This document shows, one piece after another, positions 63,970 through 64,000 of a DNA stretch of 64,000 nt. Position 1 is the first letter of the stretch; every line of letters begins with the position of its first letter. Source of the stretch: Eimeria necatrix (Eukaryota > Apicomplexa > Conoidasida > Eucoccidiorida > Eimeriidae); contig NW_013654619.1 in assembly GCF_000499385.1 (NCBI RefSeq), forward strand, positions 1 to 64,000, read 5' to 3'. Below the pieces are notes generated by a model. That model made no database searches, was not told the DNA's origin, and saw only the letters and a list, made by a program, of their open reading frames with translations. The position numbers were made by a program, and so were the translations under genes.

Positions 63970-64000
<31 letters not shown>
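61197..64000 (+). CDS. helical HEAT-like protein full of homopolymer runs, 3' truncated
   Basis: Exons 61197-61613, 61745-61985 and 62134 to beyond the window end, each in phase (donors GTGAGT and GTGGGC). Exon 3 stays open for over 1,860 bases. The ATG at 61197 is the first usable one; a short upstream exon is possible (an AG lies just before). The sequence is Leu/Ala-rich and helical, for example HKVKQAALRLLRAAF, RAELLLLL and TEALGALEALQQLLHS, suggesting HEAT/ARM-type repeats in a large scaffold. One basic KRRR motif (about 63350) may be a nuclear signal. Homopolymers are inserted throughout: Ser at 62612, Ala near 62790-62830, Gln at 63060 and 63381, Ala in the 63.26-63.84 kb part, and Ser at the very end. 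They are coded by CAG/AGC/GCA phases of the same repeat, as described for Eimeria proteins. The family is not identified. Confidence 0.7.
61692..61714. repeat. (CTG)n run in intron
   Basis: An uninterrupted CTG run inside the first proposed intron of the helical gene, next to the acceptor's pyrimidine tract. Confidence 0.85.
62076..62118. repeat. (CTG)n run with one CTA interruption, intron
   Basis: About 14 CTG units with a single change, within the proposed second intron and ahead of the CTGTGCAG acceptor. Read as coding it would give poly-Cys, which supports intronic status. Confidence 0.8.
62612..62643. repeat. (CAG)n run coding poly-Ser
   Basis: About 10 AGC units in the frame of exon 3. 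Confidence 0.85.
63060..63089. repeat. (CAG)n run coding poly-Gln
   Basis: About 9 CAG codons in the frame of exon 3. Confidence 0.85.
63381..63413. repeat. (CAG)n run coding poly-Gln
   Basis: 10 perfect CAG codons then CAA, after an acidic/basic segment with a KRRR motif. Confidence 0.85.
63971..64000. repeat. (CAG)n run at window edge, poly-Ser frame
   Basis: Ten uninterrupted units reach the last base of the window, so the true length is unknown. In the exon 3 frame it codes serine. Confidence 0.85.

Overview
The window looks like nuclear DNA of a coccidian apicomplexan, most likely Eimeria or a close relative such as Cyclospora. Four things support this. (1) Genes are split by many short GT-AG introns. 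(2) The recognisable genes are typically apicomplexan: a split-domain ApiAP2 factor, the glideosome light chain MLC1/MTIP, and two enzymes expected in the apicoplast. (3) The last 3 kb holds a gene packed with CAG-type trinucleotide runs read as Gln, Ser or Ala, the homopolymer habit known from Eimeria. (4) A cytosolic HSP90 with three exons encodes 713 residues. No bacterial, viral or transposon gene was recognised, and no rRNA, tRNA or CRISPR array was seen. The species is an inference.

Layout. 1-7.7 kb is gene-poor, with three low-confidence small reading frames that carry a hydrophobic N-terminal segment. 7.7-11.8 kb (-) is a multi-exon helical-repeat (HPR/FASTK-like) organelle RNA-protein candidate. 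It is divergent from a two-exon glutaredoxin-fold gene (12.1-13.0 kb, +) that has lost the CGFS cysteine. A small membrane-anchored orphan lies at 13.9 kb. 15.6-21.1 kb (-) is a stromal processing peptidase (M16 protease), followed on the same strand by plant-type delta-aminolevulinate dehydratase (21.8-25.3 kb, six exons, complete model). 27.9-31.4 kb (-) is a two-domain ApiAP2 regulator. 33.4-34.7 kb (-) is an EFM4/METTL10-type eEF1A lysine methyltransferase. 36.3-37.1 kb (-) is a tentative small gene, and 37.5-38.6 kb (+) is an orphan multi-span membrane protein with two strong hairpins just after its stop. 39.9-41.3 kb (-) is MLC1/MTIP (five exons, 208 aa). About 6 kb without a convincing gene follows. 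47.3-50.5 kb (+) is a large protein with a C-terminal RRM-like domain, convergent with a possible RRM-like exon (-). 52.3-53.9 kb (+) is a second orphan membrane protein. 57.1-60.1 kb (+) is HSP90, and 61.2 kb to the window end (+) is the repeat-laden helical protein, cut off at its 3' side.

Functional links. SPP removes transit peptides from imported apicoplast proteins. ALAD carries a signal-plus-transit leader, so it is a plausible SPP client, and the two genes are neighbours. MLC1 links myosin A to the inner membrane complex for gliding. The other genes are housekeeping or orphan.

Exon borders were read by eye from GT/AG sites and reading phase. For MLC1, ALAD, HSP90, the glutaredoxin-like gene, the RRM gene and most of SPP, the phases close exactly. 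For the HPR gene and the 3' end of the ApiAP2 gene only the overall span is secure.
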